From contig NZ_BCQR01000063.1 in NCBI RefSeq assembly GCF_001552175.1, positions 1-57,104 of the forward strand: 57,104 nucleotides of DNA, given 5' to 3'. A program made the position numbers and the translations under genes. Shown one piece after another: positions 8,082-17,090 of this stretch (within the stretch, counting starts at the first letter, position 1; each line of letters opens with the position of its first letter). Origin of the DNA: Actinomadura kijaniata NBRC 14229 (lineage in GTDB: Bacteria > Actinomycetota > Actinomycetes > Streptosporangiales > Streptosporangiaceae). Below the pieces are notes generated by a model. The model did no database searches. It was not told the origin of the DNA and saw only the letters and a program-made list of their open reading frames with translations.

Positions 8082-8980
8082 GCCCGTCCCCGACCTCGCG
8101 CCTGCTGTTCGACGAGCCGGGCCCGCGCGCCCGGCGGCGCATCCGGATCACCACCGCCCTGACCGTCCTGGCCGGGCTCGCCCTGGTCGCGCTGGCGCTG
8201 CGGCAGTTCGCCGACAACGGGCAGCTCGCCGCCGACCGCTGGCGCCCGTTCGGCACCTGGCCGATGTGGCGCTACCTGCTGGAGGGGCTGCGCTCCACCG
8301 CCCTGGCCGCCGTGGTGTCGATCGCGCTGGCCATGGCGGCGGGCGCCGCGCTGGCCCTCGGCCGGCTGTCGCCCTCCCGGTGGCTGCGCCTGCCGTGCGC
8401 CGCCTACGTCGAGGTCGTCCGGACGGTCCCGGCGCTGCTGCTGGTGTACGTCGTGCTGTTCGCCCTCCCCCGGTACGGGCTCGACCTGCCGCTGTTCTGG
8501 AAGCTCGTCGTGCCGCTGTCGGTGTCCAACGCCGCCGCGTTCGCCGAGATCTTCCGGGCCGGGATCCGGTCGGTGGAGCGCGGCCAGCTGGAGGCGGGCC
8601 TGTCGCTCGGCCTGACCCGGGGCCGGGCGATGCGGATGATCGTGCTGCCGCAGGCGGCGCGGCGCGTCCTGCCGTCGCTGGTCAGCCAGTCCGCCGGGCT
8701 GCTGAAGGACACCTCGCTCGGCTACGTCGTCAGCTACGCCGAGCTGCTCTACAGCGGCAAGGTGCTGGCCAACTACAACCACCTGCTCATCCAGACCTAC
8801 CTGGTGATCGCGCTGATCTACCTGGTCATCAACGCCACGCTGTCGAAGGTCGCGCGGACGCTGGAGGCGCGGCAGCGCACCCGCCCGTCCCGCGCCGCCC
8901 GCGCCGCCACCGGCGGAGGTGCCGGCACCTCCGCCGGCACGTCCGCCGACGCCGTCCCGACGGCCCGACCCACCCTCTGA
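8078..8980 (+). CDS. Amino acid ABC transporter permease
   Basis: A 300-residue permease of the HisQ/GluD type, translationally coupled to the preceding permease by an ATGA overlap. The EAA loop is EAGLSLGLTRGRAMRMIVLP. The N-terminus carries a cytoplasmic basic segment (PGPRARRRIRIT) before the first membrane helix. The C-terminus after the last helix is a basic stretch followed by a low-complexity Gly/Thr/Ser/Ala tail. That tail is encoded by a perfect 28-bp palindrome (8910-8937), so its sequence may be set by the DNA or RNA hairpin rather than by protein function. Confidence 0.94.
   Translation: MSPSPTSRLLFDEPGPRARRRIRITTALTVLAGLALVALALRQFADNGQLAADRWRPFGTWPMWRYLLEGLRSTALAAVVSIALAMAAGAALALGRLSPSRWLRLPCAAYVEVVRTVPALLLVYVVLFALPRYGLDLPLFWKLVVPLSVSNAAAFAEIFRAGIRSVERGQLEAGLSLGLTRGRAMRMIVLPQAARRVLPSLVSQSAGLLKDTSLGYVVSYAELLYSGKVLANYNHLLIQTYLVIALIYLVINATLSKVARTLEARQRTRPSRAARAATGGGAGTSAGTSADAVPTARPTL
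8910..8937. repeat. Perfect 28-bp palindrome inside the permease 3' end
   Basis: Arms CCGGCGGAGGT and ACCTCCGCCGG flank GCCGGC, giving a fully self-complementary 28-mer. It sits 43 bases before the permease stop and 52 bases before the downstream hydrolase start. In mRNA it would form a very stable stem, possibly an intra-operon attenuator or a barrier to mRNA decay. Confidence 0.75.
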
Positions 8981-8989
8981 AGGATCCAG

Positions 8990-9937
8990 ATGTACGAAGT
9001 GCTGGCCGAGGTCGTCCGCAACGGCTTCGTCGAGAGCCGCCACTACGGAAGCGTCGCCGGGCTCGCCCCGGACGGCACGCTCGCCCACTCCCGGGGACAC
9101 GCGCACGAGACCGTGCTGCCGCGCTCCACGACCAAGCCGTTCCAGGCCGTGGCCTGCCTGGCGGCGGGCGCGCCGCTGGCGGGCGAACGCCTCGCGATCG
9201 CGGCGGGCAGCCACACCGGTGAGGACTTCCACGTCAAGACCGTGGAGGCGATCCTGGCGGACGCGGGGCTCGGCGCCGGCGCGCTGCGCTGCCCGCCCTC
9301 CTGGCCCGAGGACGAGCCGACCAGGGCGTCGCTGATCAGGGCGGGGGCGGGCGAGTCGCGCGAGCGCATGAACTGCTCGGGCAAGCACGCCGCCATGCTC
9401 GCCGCCTGCGCCGCCAACGGCTGGCCGACCGACACCTACCTCGACCCCGAGCACCCGCTCCAGCAGGGCGTCCGCACCACGATGGGCGACTGCGCCGGCG
9501 AGTCCCCCTCCCCCGTCGCCGTGGACGGCTGCGGCGCCCCGCTGTTCGGGCTGACCCTGGTGGGGCTGGCGCGCGCGATCCGGTCGCTGGCGCTGGCGCA
9601 GGACGGGCCGTCCCGCGCCGTCGCCGACGCCATGCGCGCCCACCCCGAGTACGTCGGCGGGACCGGCCACGTCAACACCGAGCTCATGCGGGCGCTGCCC
9701 GGAAGCCTGGCCAAGGGCGGCGCGGAGGGCGTGCTGGTCGCCGCCACCGCGGCCGGCCACGCCGTCGCGGTGAAGGTCATCGACGGCAGCCCCCGCGCCA
9801 CCACCGCCATCGCGCTGCGCGCGCTCGCCGCGCTCGGCGCCGACACCTCCCCGGCCGCCGCGCTGGCCACCGTCCCGGTCCTGGGCGGCGGCCGTCCGGT
9901 GGGCGAGATCCGCACCACTCCGGAAGGACACCAGTGA
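8990..9937 (+). CDS. Asparaginase II family hydrolase
   Basis: A 315-residue member of the actinobacterial/rhizobial asparaginase-II family (PF06089), distinct from the classic AnsA/AnsB fold. Family marks are the N-terminal VVRNGFVESRHYGSV, the RSTTKPFQA segment, AAGSHTGEDFHV, MNCSGKHAAMLAACA and the VDGCGAPLFGL block. It probably hydrolyses an amide bond of asparagine or an aspartyl or glutaminyl derivative in the cytoplasm. It follows the transporter by nine bases and its stop overlaps the cutC start, so it likely processes the imported molecule. The ATG at 8990 lies nine bases after a GAAGGATC ribosome-binding site. Confidence 0.88.
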   Translation: MYEVLAEVVRNGFVESRHYGSVAGLAPDGTLAHSRGHAHETVLPRSTTKPFQAVACLAAGAPLAGERLAIAAGSHTGEDFHVKTVEAILADAGLGAGALRCPPSWPEDEPTRASLIRAGAGESRERMNCSGKHAAMLAACAANGWPTDTYLDPEHPLQQGVRTTMGDCAGESPSPVAVDGCGAPLFGLTLVGLARAIRSLALAQDGPSRAVADAMRAHPEYVGGTGHVNTELMRALPGSLAKGGAEGVLVAATAAGHAVAVKVIDGSPRATTAIALRALAALGADTSPAAALATVPVLGGGRPVGEIRTTPEGHQ

Positions 9938-10677
9938 GCCTCACCTACGAGATCTGCATCGACAGCGTCGCGGGCGCCGTGGCCGCCGAACGCGCGGGCG
10001 CCCACCGCGTGGAGCTGTGCGCGGCGCTGTTCGAGGGAGGGCTCACCCCGACCCTCGGCACGGTCCGCGCCGCCCTGGCGGCCGTGTCGTCGATCCGGGT
10101 GCACGCCATCGTGCGCCCGCGCGGCGGGGACTTCATCTACGACGAGTACGAGGTCGCGGCCATGGAGCACGACGTGGCCCTCCTGCGGGAGGCCGGCGTG
10201 CACGGCGTGGTGATCGGCGCCCTCACCGCCGCCGGGGAGGTCGACCGTCCGGTGACCGAGCGCCTCATCGCCGCCGCCGGCGGGCTCCCGATCACCTTCC
10301 ACCGGGCCTTCGACATGGCCGCCGACCCGTTCGCCGCCCTGGAGACCCTCGTCGACCTGGGCGTGGACCGGGTGCTGACCTCCGGGCAGGAGGTGAGCGT
10401 GCTGGAGGGCGCGCCGCTGATCGCCGAACTGGTGGAACGCGCGGGCGACCGCATCGTCGTGATGCCCGGCGGCGGCGTCACCGACCGCAACATCGGCCGC
10501 ATCCTGGCGGCGACCGGCGCGCGCGAGATCCACTTCGCCGCGCTCACCGACGAGCCGAGCCCGGCCGTCCACCGCAACCCCCGCCCGTTCATGGGCGGCG
10601 AGCTCCGCCAGCCCGAGTACCGGCGGCGCGTCACCACCGCGGGCGCCATCGCCACCGTCCTGCGGGCCGCGGGCTGA
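9934..10677 (+). CDS. cutC: CutC family protein
   Basis: A 247-residue TIM-barrel protein of the CutC family. Diagnostic segments are YEICIDSVAGAVAAERAGA, RVELCAALFEGGLTPTLG, VRPRGGDFIYDEYE, TFHRAFDMAADPFAALE, RVLTSGQ and MPGGGVTDRNI. CutC was named for copper homeostasis in E. coli, but its biochemical function is unsettled. Here the GTG start overlaps the asparaginase-type stop (GTGA), so it is translationally coupled to a transporter and hydrolase operon. That context argues for an enzymatic role on the imported compound rather than copper handling; this is inference. A strong terminator follows. Confidence 0.93.
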   Translation: MSLTYEICIDSVAGAVAAERAGAHRVELCAALFEGGLTPTLGTVRAALAAVSSIRVHAIVRPRGGDFIYDEYEVAAMEHDVALLREAGVHGVVIGALTAAGEVDRPVTERLIAAAGGLPITFHRAFDMAADPFAALETLVDLGVDRVLTSGQEVSVLEGAPLIAELVERAGDRIVVMPGGGVTDRNIGRILAATGAREIHFAALTDEPSPAVHRNPRPFMGGELRQPEYRRRVTTAGAIATVLRAAG

Positions 10678-10678
10678 G

Positions 10679-10716
10679 CGCCGCCGGGGGCCGCCCGTCC
10701 GCGGCCCCCGGCGGCG
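10679..10716. terminator. Bidirectional terminator between cutC and the convergent small gene
   Basis: A perfect 16-bp stem (10679-10694 with 10701-10716) and a six-base loop CCGTCC. It begins two bases after the cutC stop and ends one base before the stop of the convergent gene, so it can serve both strands. No U tract. Confidence 0.85.
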
Positions 10717-10717
10717 G

Positions 10718-11152
10718 TCAGCCGGCGCGCAGCGCCTCGACGACCGCGACGGCCTCGTCGAGCAGGTCGGCCGGGCAGCCCCAGTGGTCGTAGATGCCGC
10801 CCCGGTCGCGGTTGCTCCCGCACACGACGAACACCCCGGTCCCCAGGCTCGCCTTGAGCCGCCCGGCCAGCCAGCCGACGAAGCCGCTGTTGTCGAGCCC
10901 CTCGGGGAAGTGGAAGGAGAACACCCCGAAGCGTTCGGCGTCCCCGCCCTCCCCCTCGGCCGGCACCAGCCTGCTCCAGCTCTCCTCGTCGCGGACCACG
11001 GCCAGCGTGTCGGCGGTGAGGGCCGGCGGACGGTCCAGGGGCGACTCCTCGAAGCGCCAGGCGCCGTCGTGCACCAGCAGATCCGCCTGGGCGATCACGC
11101 GGCGCAGGCGCTCCTCGGTCTGCTCCGCCGTCTCCCTGCTGACACTGACCAT
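10718..11152 (-). CDS. Small conserved protein, DUF6196-like
   Basis: A 144-residue protein. The ATG at 11152 follows a GGAGAT ribosome-binding site; the frame is open further upstream but without a comparable site. The sequence begins with a charged helix (VSRETAEQTEERLRRVIAQA), then a DGAWRFEE segment, and ends with FGVFSFHFPEGLDNSGFVGW, GVFVVCGSNRDRGGIYDHWG and a CPADLLDEAVAVVEALRAG helix. The GIYDHWGCP block resembles what I recall of the DUF6196 family; this is recognition from memory. No function is known and there is no signal peptide or membrane segment. It is convergent with cutC and shares its terminator. Confidence 0.72.
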   Translation of the reverse strand: MVSVSRETAEQTEERLRRVIAQADLLVHDGAWRFEESPLDRPPALTADTLAVVRDEESWSRLVPAEGEGGDAERFGVFSFHFPEGLDNSGFVGWLAGRLKASLGTGVFVVCGSNRDRGGIYDHWGCPADLLDEAVAVVEALRAG

Positions 11153-11296
11153 CGGTGGGATCTCCTTGCCGTCGCGGGGCGCGGCCGTCCGGCCGCAGCC
11201 CGGACAACACCGCTTCGCGATCACTGATTCCGGGTGGCGCGGGGTGGTTGGCCGTACCCGGCCCGGCGGGGGGCTGGACAACCGCGACGCTCTCGC

Positions 11297-11312
11297 GGTG
11301 GGATGTCCCACC
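11297..11312. promoter_or_regulatory. Palindrome upstream of the second MsiK-like ATPase gene
   Basis: GGTGGGA-TG-TCCCACC is a perfect inverted repeat ending 28 bases before the ATG at 11341. It follows directly on another inverted repeat, ACCGCGA (11281-11287) with TCGCGGT (11293-11299). Either could be an operator for the ATPase gene or the divergent small gene. Confidence 0.45.
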
Positions 11313-11340
11313 AGCGCAGCGGCTAGCGCGAGGCGGACTC

Positions 11341-12618
<1,278 letters not shown>

Positions 12619-12626
12619 GGCGGCCG

Positions 12627-14255
12627 CTAGGACAGCAGCGTCCAGGCGGCGGTGTCCGGGGGCAGCAGCCCGTCCTGGAGCTCACCGCTGGCCAGCACGG
12701 TCTCGCCCTCGGGGAGCGGCACGGGGCCGCCGCCGAGGTTGAGGGTCAGCACGAAACCGTCCCCTCTGCCGAGGGCCAGCACGTCCGGGTCCGACGGGAG
12801 CCAGGTCAGCTCCCCGTCGCCCAGCTGGGGCAGGGACCGGCGCAGCCGGATCGCCGTCCGGTACAGCTCCAGCATCGACCCGGGGTCGGCCCGCTGCGCC
12901 TCGACGGTCAGGCCGCTCCAGGAGGCGGGCTGGGGGAGCCAGGTGTCGCCGGTCCCGGCCGTGAAGCCGAACGGCGGCTCCCCGCCGTCCCAGGGAAGCG
13001 GCACCCGGCAGCCGTCGCGGCCGACGACGACGCCTCCGGTGTTGGCGAACAGGGGGTCCTGCCGGCGGTCGTCGGGGATGTCGAAGACCTCGTTCAGGCC
13101 CAGCTCCTGCCCCTGGTAGACGTAGGCCGACCCCGGCAGGGCCAGCAGCAGCAGGGCGGCCGCCCGGGCGCGCCTGCCGCCCAGCTCCAGGTCGACCTCC
13201 ATCTTGCCCCCGTGGTAGTCGAACGTGGGGTTGAGGATGAGTTCCTGGTCGGTGCCGAGCCGGGTCACCAGGCGCCGGAAGTCGTGGTTCTCCAGGACCC
13301 AGGGGGCGCGCGTCTCGGAGTCCCCGCAGATCTCCAGGGCGCGGTCGATCGCCTGCCGGAGGTTCCCGGCGCGCCACGGCGTGTCCATGAACCCGAGGTT
13401 GAACACCTGGTGCAGCTGGCCCTTGGCCATGTACGGGGCCATGAAGTCCGGGTCGTCGTACCAGGCCTCCAGGACCGCGGCCCGCGCGCCGGGGAACTCG
13501 TCCGCCGGGTAGGAGTCCAGGAGCTTGCGCCAGGCGGCGAACGTCTCGAACAGCTCGGGCTGGGCCACGTAGGGGACGCCGGGGCCCACCGGCGGCATGT
13601 CGGGCAGGAGGTCGGGCAGGTCGGCGGCCTTGAAGAGGCCGAGCGCCACGTCCACGCGGATCCCGGCCACCCCGCGGTCGAGCCAGAAGCGCAGCACCTC
13701 CTCGAAGTACAGGGGGACGTCGGAGCAGCGCCAGTTGAAGTCGGGCTGGGTGGAGTCCCACAGGTGCAGGTACCACTGCCCGTCCTCCACCTGCGTCCAG
13801 GCGGGGCCGCCGAACATGGAGTACCAGTTGTTGGGCGGTGACCCGTCGGGCTTCCCGTCGCGGAAGATGAACCGTTCCCGCTCGGGGCTCCCCGGTCCGG
13901 CCGCCAGCGCCGCCTGGAACCACTCGTGCCGACTGGAGCAGTGGTTGGGGACGATGTCGATGATCACGCGGATGCCGTGGTCGGCGGCGGCGCCGACGAG
14001 CGCGTCGAAGTCCTCCAGCGTGCCGAAGCGGGGATCGACGGCGCGGTAGTCGATCACGTCGTAGCCGCCGTCGGCCAGCGGGGAGGGGTAGAAGGGGTTG
14101 AGCCAGATCGCGTCCACCCCGAGGTCCGCCAGGTAGGGCAGGCGGGAGCGCACCCCGGCCAGGTCGCCCTGCCCGTCGCCGTCACCGTCGGAGAAGCTCC
14201 GCGGATAAACCTGGTAGACGACGGCGTCTCGCCACCATCTGTCGCCTGCGGTCAC
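12627..14255 (-). CDS. GH13 alpha-glucosidase / oligo-1,6-glucosidase type
   Basis: A 542-residue GH13 enzyme cleaving alpha-glucosidic bonds in small malto- or isomalto-oligosaccharides in the cytoplasm (no signal peptide). The catalytic triad is visible: nucleophile Asp 202 (GIRVDVA), acid/base Glu 263 (VLEAWYDD) and Asp 325 (LENHD). Other GH13 marks are VVYQVYPRSFSD, YDVIDYRAVDPRFGT and IDIVPNHCSSRHEWFQ. The GTG at 14255 follows a GAGGAG ribosome-binding site and puts WWRDAVVYQVYPRS at the usual distance from the start; the open frame extends further upstream but lacks family homology. The convergent MsiK-like ATPase suggests a role in using imported oligosaccharides. Confidence 0.94.
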   Translation of the reverse strand: MTAGDRWWRDAVVYQVYPRSFSDGDGDGQGDLAGVRSRLPYLADLGVDAIWLNPFYPSPLADGGYDVIDYRAVDPRFGTLEDFDALVGAAADHGIRVIIDIVPNHCSSRHEWFQAALAAGPGSPERERFIFRDGKPDGSPPNNWYSMFGGPAWTQVEDGQWYLHLWDSTQPDFNWRCSDVPLYFEEVLRFWLDRGVAGIRVDVALGLFKAADLPDLLPDMPPVGPGVPYVAQPELFETFAAWRKLLDSYPADEFPGARAAVLEAWYDDPDFMAPYMAKGQLHQVFNLGFMDTPWRAGNLRQAIDRALEICGDSETRAPWVLENHDFRRLVTRLGTDQELILNPTFDYHGGKMEVDLELGGRRARAAALLLLALPGSAYVYQGQELGLNEVFDIPDDRRQDPLFANTGGVVVGRDGCRVPLPWDGGEPPFGFTAGTGDTWLPQPASWSGLTVEAQRADPGSMLELYRTAIRLRRSLPQLGDGELTWLPSDPDVLALGRGDGFVLTLNLGGGPVPLPEGETVLASGELQDGLLPPDTAAWTLLS

Positions 14256-14561
14256 TGTGTTCTCCTCACGAACGAGAGCAGGAAGTCCTACCTGCGGCGG
14301 GGAGGATCGGCCGGCGGGACCGGCGCGGAAGACCCGATGGAGATTTTCGGACAGGGGAGCCGCCCGGTGTGGGGGCGGCGCTCCACGCTCAGGAAGAAGG
14401 ATGACCCACGACCGGGCCTCCCGGCCCGTGAGGTGGGTCACCGAACTCCGTCCGGATGCCCGGCGGGGGCACCGGCGTGGAGGGTGCGGTCGGACGTGCA
14501 CGCCTCGCGCGATGGGAACCTATCAGCCACTGATCATGTTTTCCAGGCAAAGCCCCCGATC
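14256..14561. other. 306-bp intergenic region with a nested hairpin
   Basis: No gene is seen. It is the leader of the alpha-glucosidase gene and the region after the response-regulator stop. At 14402-14440 TGACCCAC pairs with GTGGGTCA, enclosing CGGGCC/GGCCCG, a two-tier stem-loop. On the minus strand near 14530-14560 there is a relatively AT-rich stretch (TTGCCT, then TGATAG) that could hold the glucosidase promoter; the spacing is poor. Confidence 0.4.
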
Positions 14562-15188
14562 CTAGGGCAGGAGATGCCTGTCGTAGGCGGTGGCCACCGC
14601 CGCGGCCCGGTCCTTGACCCCGAGCTTCGCGTAGATGTGGGTGAGATGGGTCTTGACCGTGGCCTCGCTGATGAAGAGCTCGGTGGCGATCTCGGGGTTG
14701 CTGGTGCCGCGGGCCACCAGGCGCAGGACCTCCAGTTCGCGGGCGGTCAGGGACCTGTCGCGGGGGTCGCGTACGCGGGAGACCAGGCGGGACGCGATGG
14801 CCGGGGACAGGACGGTGCGTCCCTCGGCGGCGGCGCGCACGGCGGTGAACAGCTCGTCGCGGGGGGCGTCCTTGAGCAGGTAGCCGGTGGCGCCGGCCTC
14901 GATCGCCGGGATCGTGTCGGCGTCGGTGTCGTAGGTGGTGAGGACGAGGACCTTGCAGGGCAGGCCGCGGCGGGTCAGCTCGGTGATGGCCTCCACCCCG
15001 CCGCCGCCCGGCATCCGCAGGTCCATGAGGACGACGTCGGGGCGCAGCCGGTCGGCGAGGGCCACGGCCTCGCGGCCGTCGGCGGCCTCGGCCAGCACCG
15101 TGAAGCCGGTGGTCGCCGCGAACATGCCGCGCAGGCCGTCCCGGACGACGGGATGGTCGTCGACGATCAGCAGGGTGATGTCAGCCAT
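14562..15188 (-). CDS. Two-component response regulator, NarL/LuxR type
   Basis: A 208-residue regulator with a CheY-like receiver followed by a LuxR/NarL DNA-binding domain. Phospho-acceptor Asp 56 lies in VVLMDLRMP, the acidic pair is DD at 10-11, and the conserved Lys is 106 (GYLLKDA). The output helix-turn-helix is LTARELEVLRLVARG followed by TSNPEIATELFISEATVKTH. It overlaps the histidine kinase gene by eight bases and is transcribed after it. The upstream genes of the same operon encode an ABC-2 exporter, so it probably regulates export of, or response to, a membrane-active compound (inference from BceRS/LiaRS-like arrangements). Confidence 0.96.
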   Translation of the reverse strand: MADITLLIVDDHPVVRDGLRGMFAATTGFTVLAEAADGREAVALADRLRPDVVLMDLRMPGGGGVEAITELTRRGLPCKVLVLTTYDTDADTIPAIEAGATGYLLKDAPRDELFTAVRAAAEGRTVLSPAIASRLVSRVRDPRDRSLTARELEVLRLVARGTSNPEIATELFISEATVKTHLTHIYAKLGVKDRAAAVATAYDRHLLP

Positions 15189-16335
15189 GGCGGATCAACG
15201 GTACGCGGGCGGAGACGGCCGTGCCCCGGCCGGGTCCGGACTCGATCTCCAGGGTGCCGGCGACGCGCGCGGCGCGTTCGCGCATGGCGGTCAGGCCGAA
15301 GCCGCCGGAGGGGCGGGTGAAGCCGCGGCCGTCGTCGCGGATGTCGAGGGTCACCTCGTCGTCCATGTAGGAGAGGGTCACGCCGATGCGGCCGGCGTGC
15401 GCGTGGCGGACGGCGTTGGCGAGGGCCTCCTGGGCGATGCGCAGGAGGGCGGCCTCGATCTCGTCGTGCAAGGGTTCCACCGTTCCGGTGATGGTGAGGA
15501 GGGCCCGGCCGTCGGTGACCTTCTCCAGGGCCACGGGCAGCGTGTCGTGCTCCAGGTGGGTGGGCGCGAGGTCCTGGACCGAGCGGCGCGCCTCGCGCAG
15601 GCTCGCGCGGGCGAGGTCGATGGCGCGGCGGACGTGCTCGCTCTCCTCGGCGGCCTGGAGCTGGGTGACGATGCCCGTCAGTCCCTGGGCGAGGGTGTCG
15701 TGGATCTCGGCGGCCAGGCGGCGGCGCTCGTCGTTGACGCCGGCCTCGCGGGCCTGGACGAGCAGCTGGGCCTGGAGTCCGGCGTTCTCGGCGAGGGCCT
15801 GCTCCAGGCGGGTGTTGGTCCGTTCGAGTTCGGCGATGACCTCCGCCTGGACGCGGGCGTGCTCGGCCTCCCGGTCGGCGAGGTTGCCGAAGATGAAGAC
15901 GAGCGCGACGTTCAGGGTCAGGAGGCCGCCGAAGGCGGCCACCTGGCCGAGGCTCTTCGGCGGGAGCCCGCCCGACTGGGCGCCCGACATGATGACCGCC
16001 GTGACGAACAGTCCGGCCATGACCGGGCGGCGGGCCAGGTACCGCTGGGCGTCGAAGTACCCGAGGACGGCGTAGACGCAGTAGAAGGGGTTCAGCCAGG
16101 ACAGGACGAAGGCGAGGGCGGTGCGGGTCCAGTAGTAGACGGGACCCGGGATCCGGGCGGCGACGTGCAGGAGCTGGAAGGCCAGCGCGGTGAGGACGAG
16201 GGGTACCGCCGTCCGCTGTTCCGCGGGCGACATGACCTCCTCCCGGATGGGCAGCGCCAGCAGGGTCGCGAGGAACAGCAGGCCGAACGGCCCCCAGCGG
16301 TAGAACCGCTCCCACTGCTCCTGGATCGTCGCCAT
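15181..16335 (-). CDS. Sensor histidine kinase (HisKA_3 / NarX-DesK type)
   Basis: A 384-residue membrane kinase. The N-terminal part has several hydrophobic helices (GPFGLLFLATLLALP, AVPLVLTALAFQLLHV, TALAFVLSWLNPFYCVYAVL, AGLFVTAVIM, GLLTLNVALVFIFG) and no large extracellular loop, so it likely senses a membrane signal. A coiled-coil-like linker (AEVIAELERTNTRLEQALAE) leads to the dimerisation/phosphoacceptor motif DERRRLAAEIHDTLAQGL, whose His is autophosphorylated. A C-terminal HATPase contains NAVRHAHA and DDGRGF. It overlaps the partner response regulator by eight bases and lies 13 bases after the ABC-2 permease gene. Confidence 0.95.
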   Translation of the reverse strand: MATIQEQWERFYRWGPFGLLFLATLLALPIREEVMSPAEQRTAVPLVLTALAFQLLHVAARIPGPVYYWTRTALAFVLSWLNPFYCVYAVLGYFDAQRYLARRPVMAGLFVTAVIMSGAQSGGLPPKSLGQVAAFGGLLTLNVALVFIFGNLADREAEHARVQAEVIAELERTNTRLEQALAENAGLQAQLLVQAREAGVNDERRRLAAEIHDTLAQGLTGIVTQLQAAEESEHVRRAIDLARASLREARRSVQDLAPTHLEHDTLPVALEKVTDGRALLTITGTVEPLHDEIEAALLRIAQEALANAVRHAHAGRIGVTLSYMDDEVTLDIRDDGRGFTRPSGGFGLTAMRERAARVAGTLEIESGPGRGTAVSARVPLIRHG

Positions 16336-16348
16336 GCGACATTCTCCC

Positions 16349-17089
16349 CTATTCCCACCGGAACCAGCGCACGGCGGCGGCGATCAGCACGGCCGCCCAG
16401 GCGGCGGTGACGCCCAGGTGCGTCCAGTCGGGCCAGCCGCCCTCGGCGGCCCGGCCGAGGGCCTGGGAGGCGGCGCCGAACGGGAGGTACTCGACGACGC
16501 TCCGCAGCGGGCCGGGCATGGCCTGGACCGGGACCCAGACGCCCGCCAGGAACATCATCGGGAAGAAGACGATCGAGCCGAGCACGGTGGTGGCCTTGGT
16601 GGTGGGGGCGACCGCGGTGACCGCGGCGCCCATCGCGAGCGCGCCGAGGGCGCCGAGCAGGAGCGCCAGCAGGTAGCCGGGAGGGTGGCCGGGCAGCGCC
16701 ACGTCGAAGGCGATCCGGCCGACGGCGACGACCAGCAGCGCCGAGACCAGGGCGGCCGCGAAGTGCAGGGCGATCTGCGCGGCCAGCAGCGAGGCGGGCC
16801 GTACGGGCGTGGTGGACATGCGGCGCAGGATGCCGCGCTCGCGGTAGCCGGACAGGACCGGCGGCAGCGCCTGGATTCCGGCCATGATCATGGCGAGCAG
16901 CACGTTGACCGGGACGTACAGGTCGATGACCCGGCTCCCGCCGAGGTCGGGGTCCGGCTCCCGGAACGAGGGGATCAGGCCGAGGATCGTCAGCAGGACG
17001 GTGGGGAAGCCGACGATCCAGAACAGGCTGAACGGTTCGCGGAGGAAGAGCCGCAGCTCGGCCCGCAGGACGGCGGTGGACGCGGACAC
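16349..17089 (-). CDS. ABC-2 type transporter permease
   Basis: A 246-residue membrane protein with six hydrophobic segments typical of ABC-2 exporters. The N-terminus is LRAELRLFLREPFSLFWIVGFPTVLLTILG, quoted here as two blocks: LRAELRLFLREP and FSLFWIVGFP. A large loop follows (REPDPDLGGSRVIDLYVPVN). Later marks are GYRERGILRRMSTTPVRPAS and the FFPMMFLAGVWVPVQ segment common to drug or lipid exporters. It starts one base after the ATPase stop, so the two form one exporter. The operon continues with a histidine kinase and response regulator, which suggests induction by the exported or toxic compound. Confidence 0.94.
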   Translation of the reverse strand: MSASTAVLRAELRLFLREPFSLFWIVGFPTVLLTILGLIPSFREPDPDLGGSRVIDLYVPVNVLLAMIMAGIQALPPVLSGYRERGILRRMSTTPVRPASLLAAQIALHFAAALVSALLVVAVGRIAFDVALPGHPPGYLLALLLGALGALAMGAAVTAVAPTTKATTVLGSIVFFPMMFLAGVWVPVQAMPGPLRSVVEYLPFGAASQALGRAAEGGWPDWTHLGVTAAWAAVLIAAAVRWFRWE

Positions 17090-17090
17090 G

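Noticed and set aside
8009..9931. 640-codon minus-strand open frame opposite the permease and hydrolase genes
   Set aside because: No motif, low-complexity composition, fully covered by well-supported plus-strand genes.
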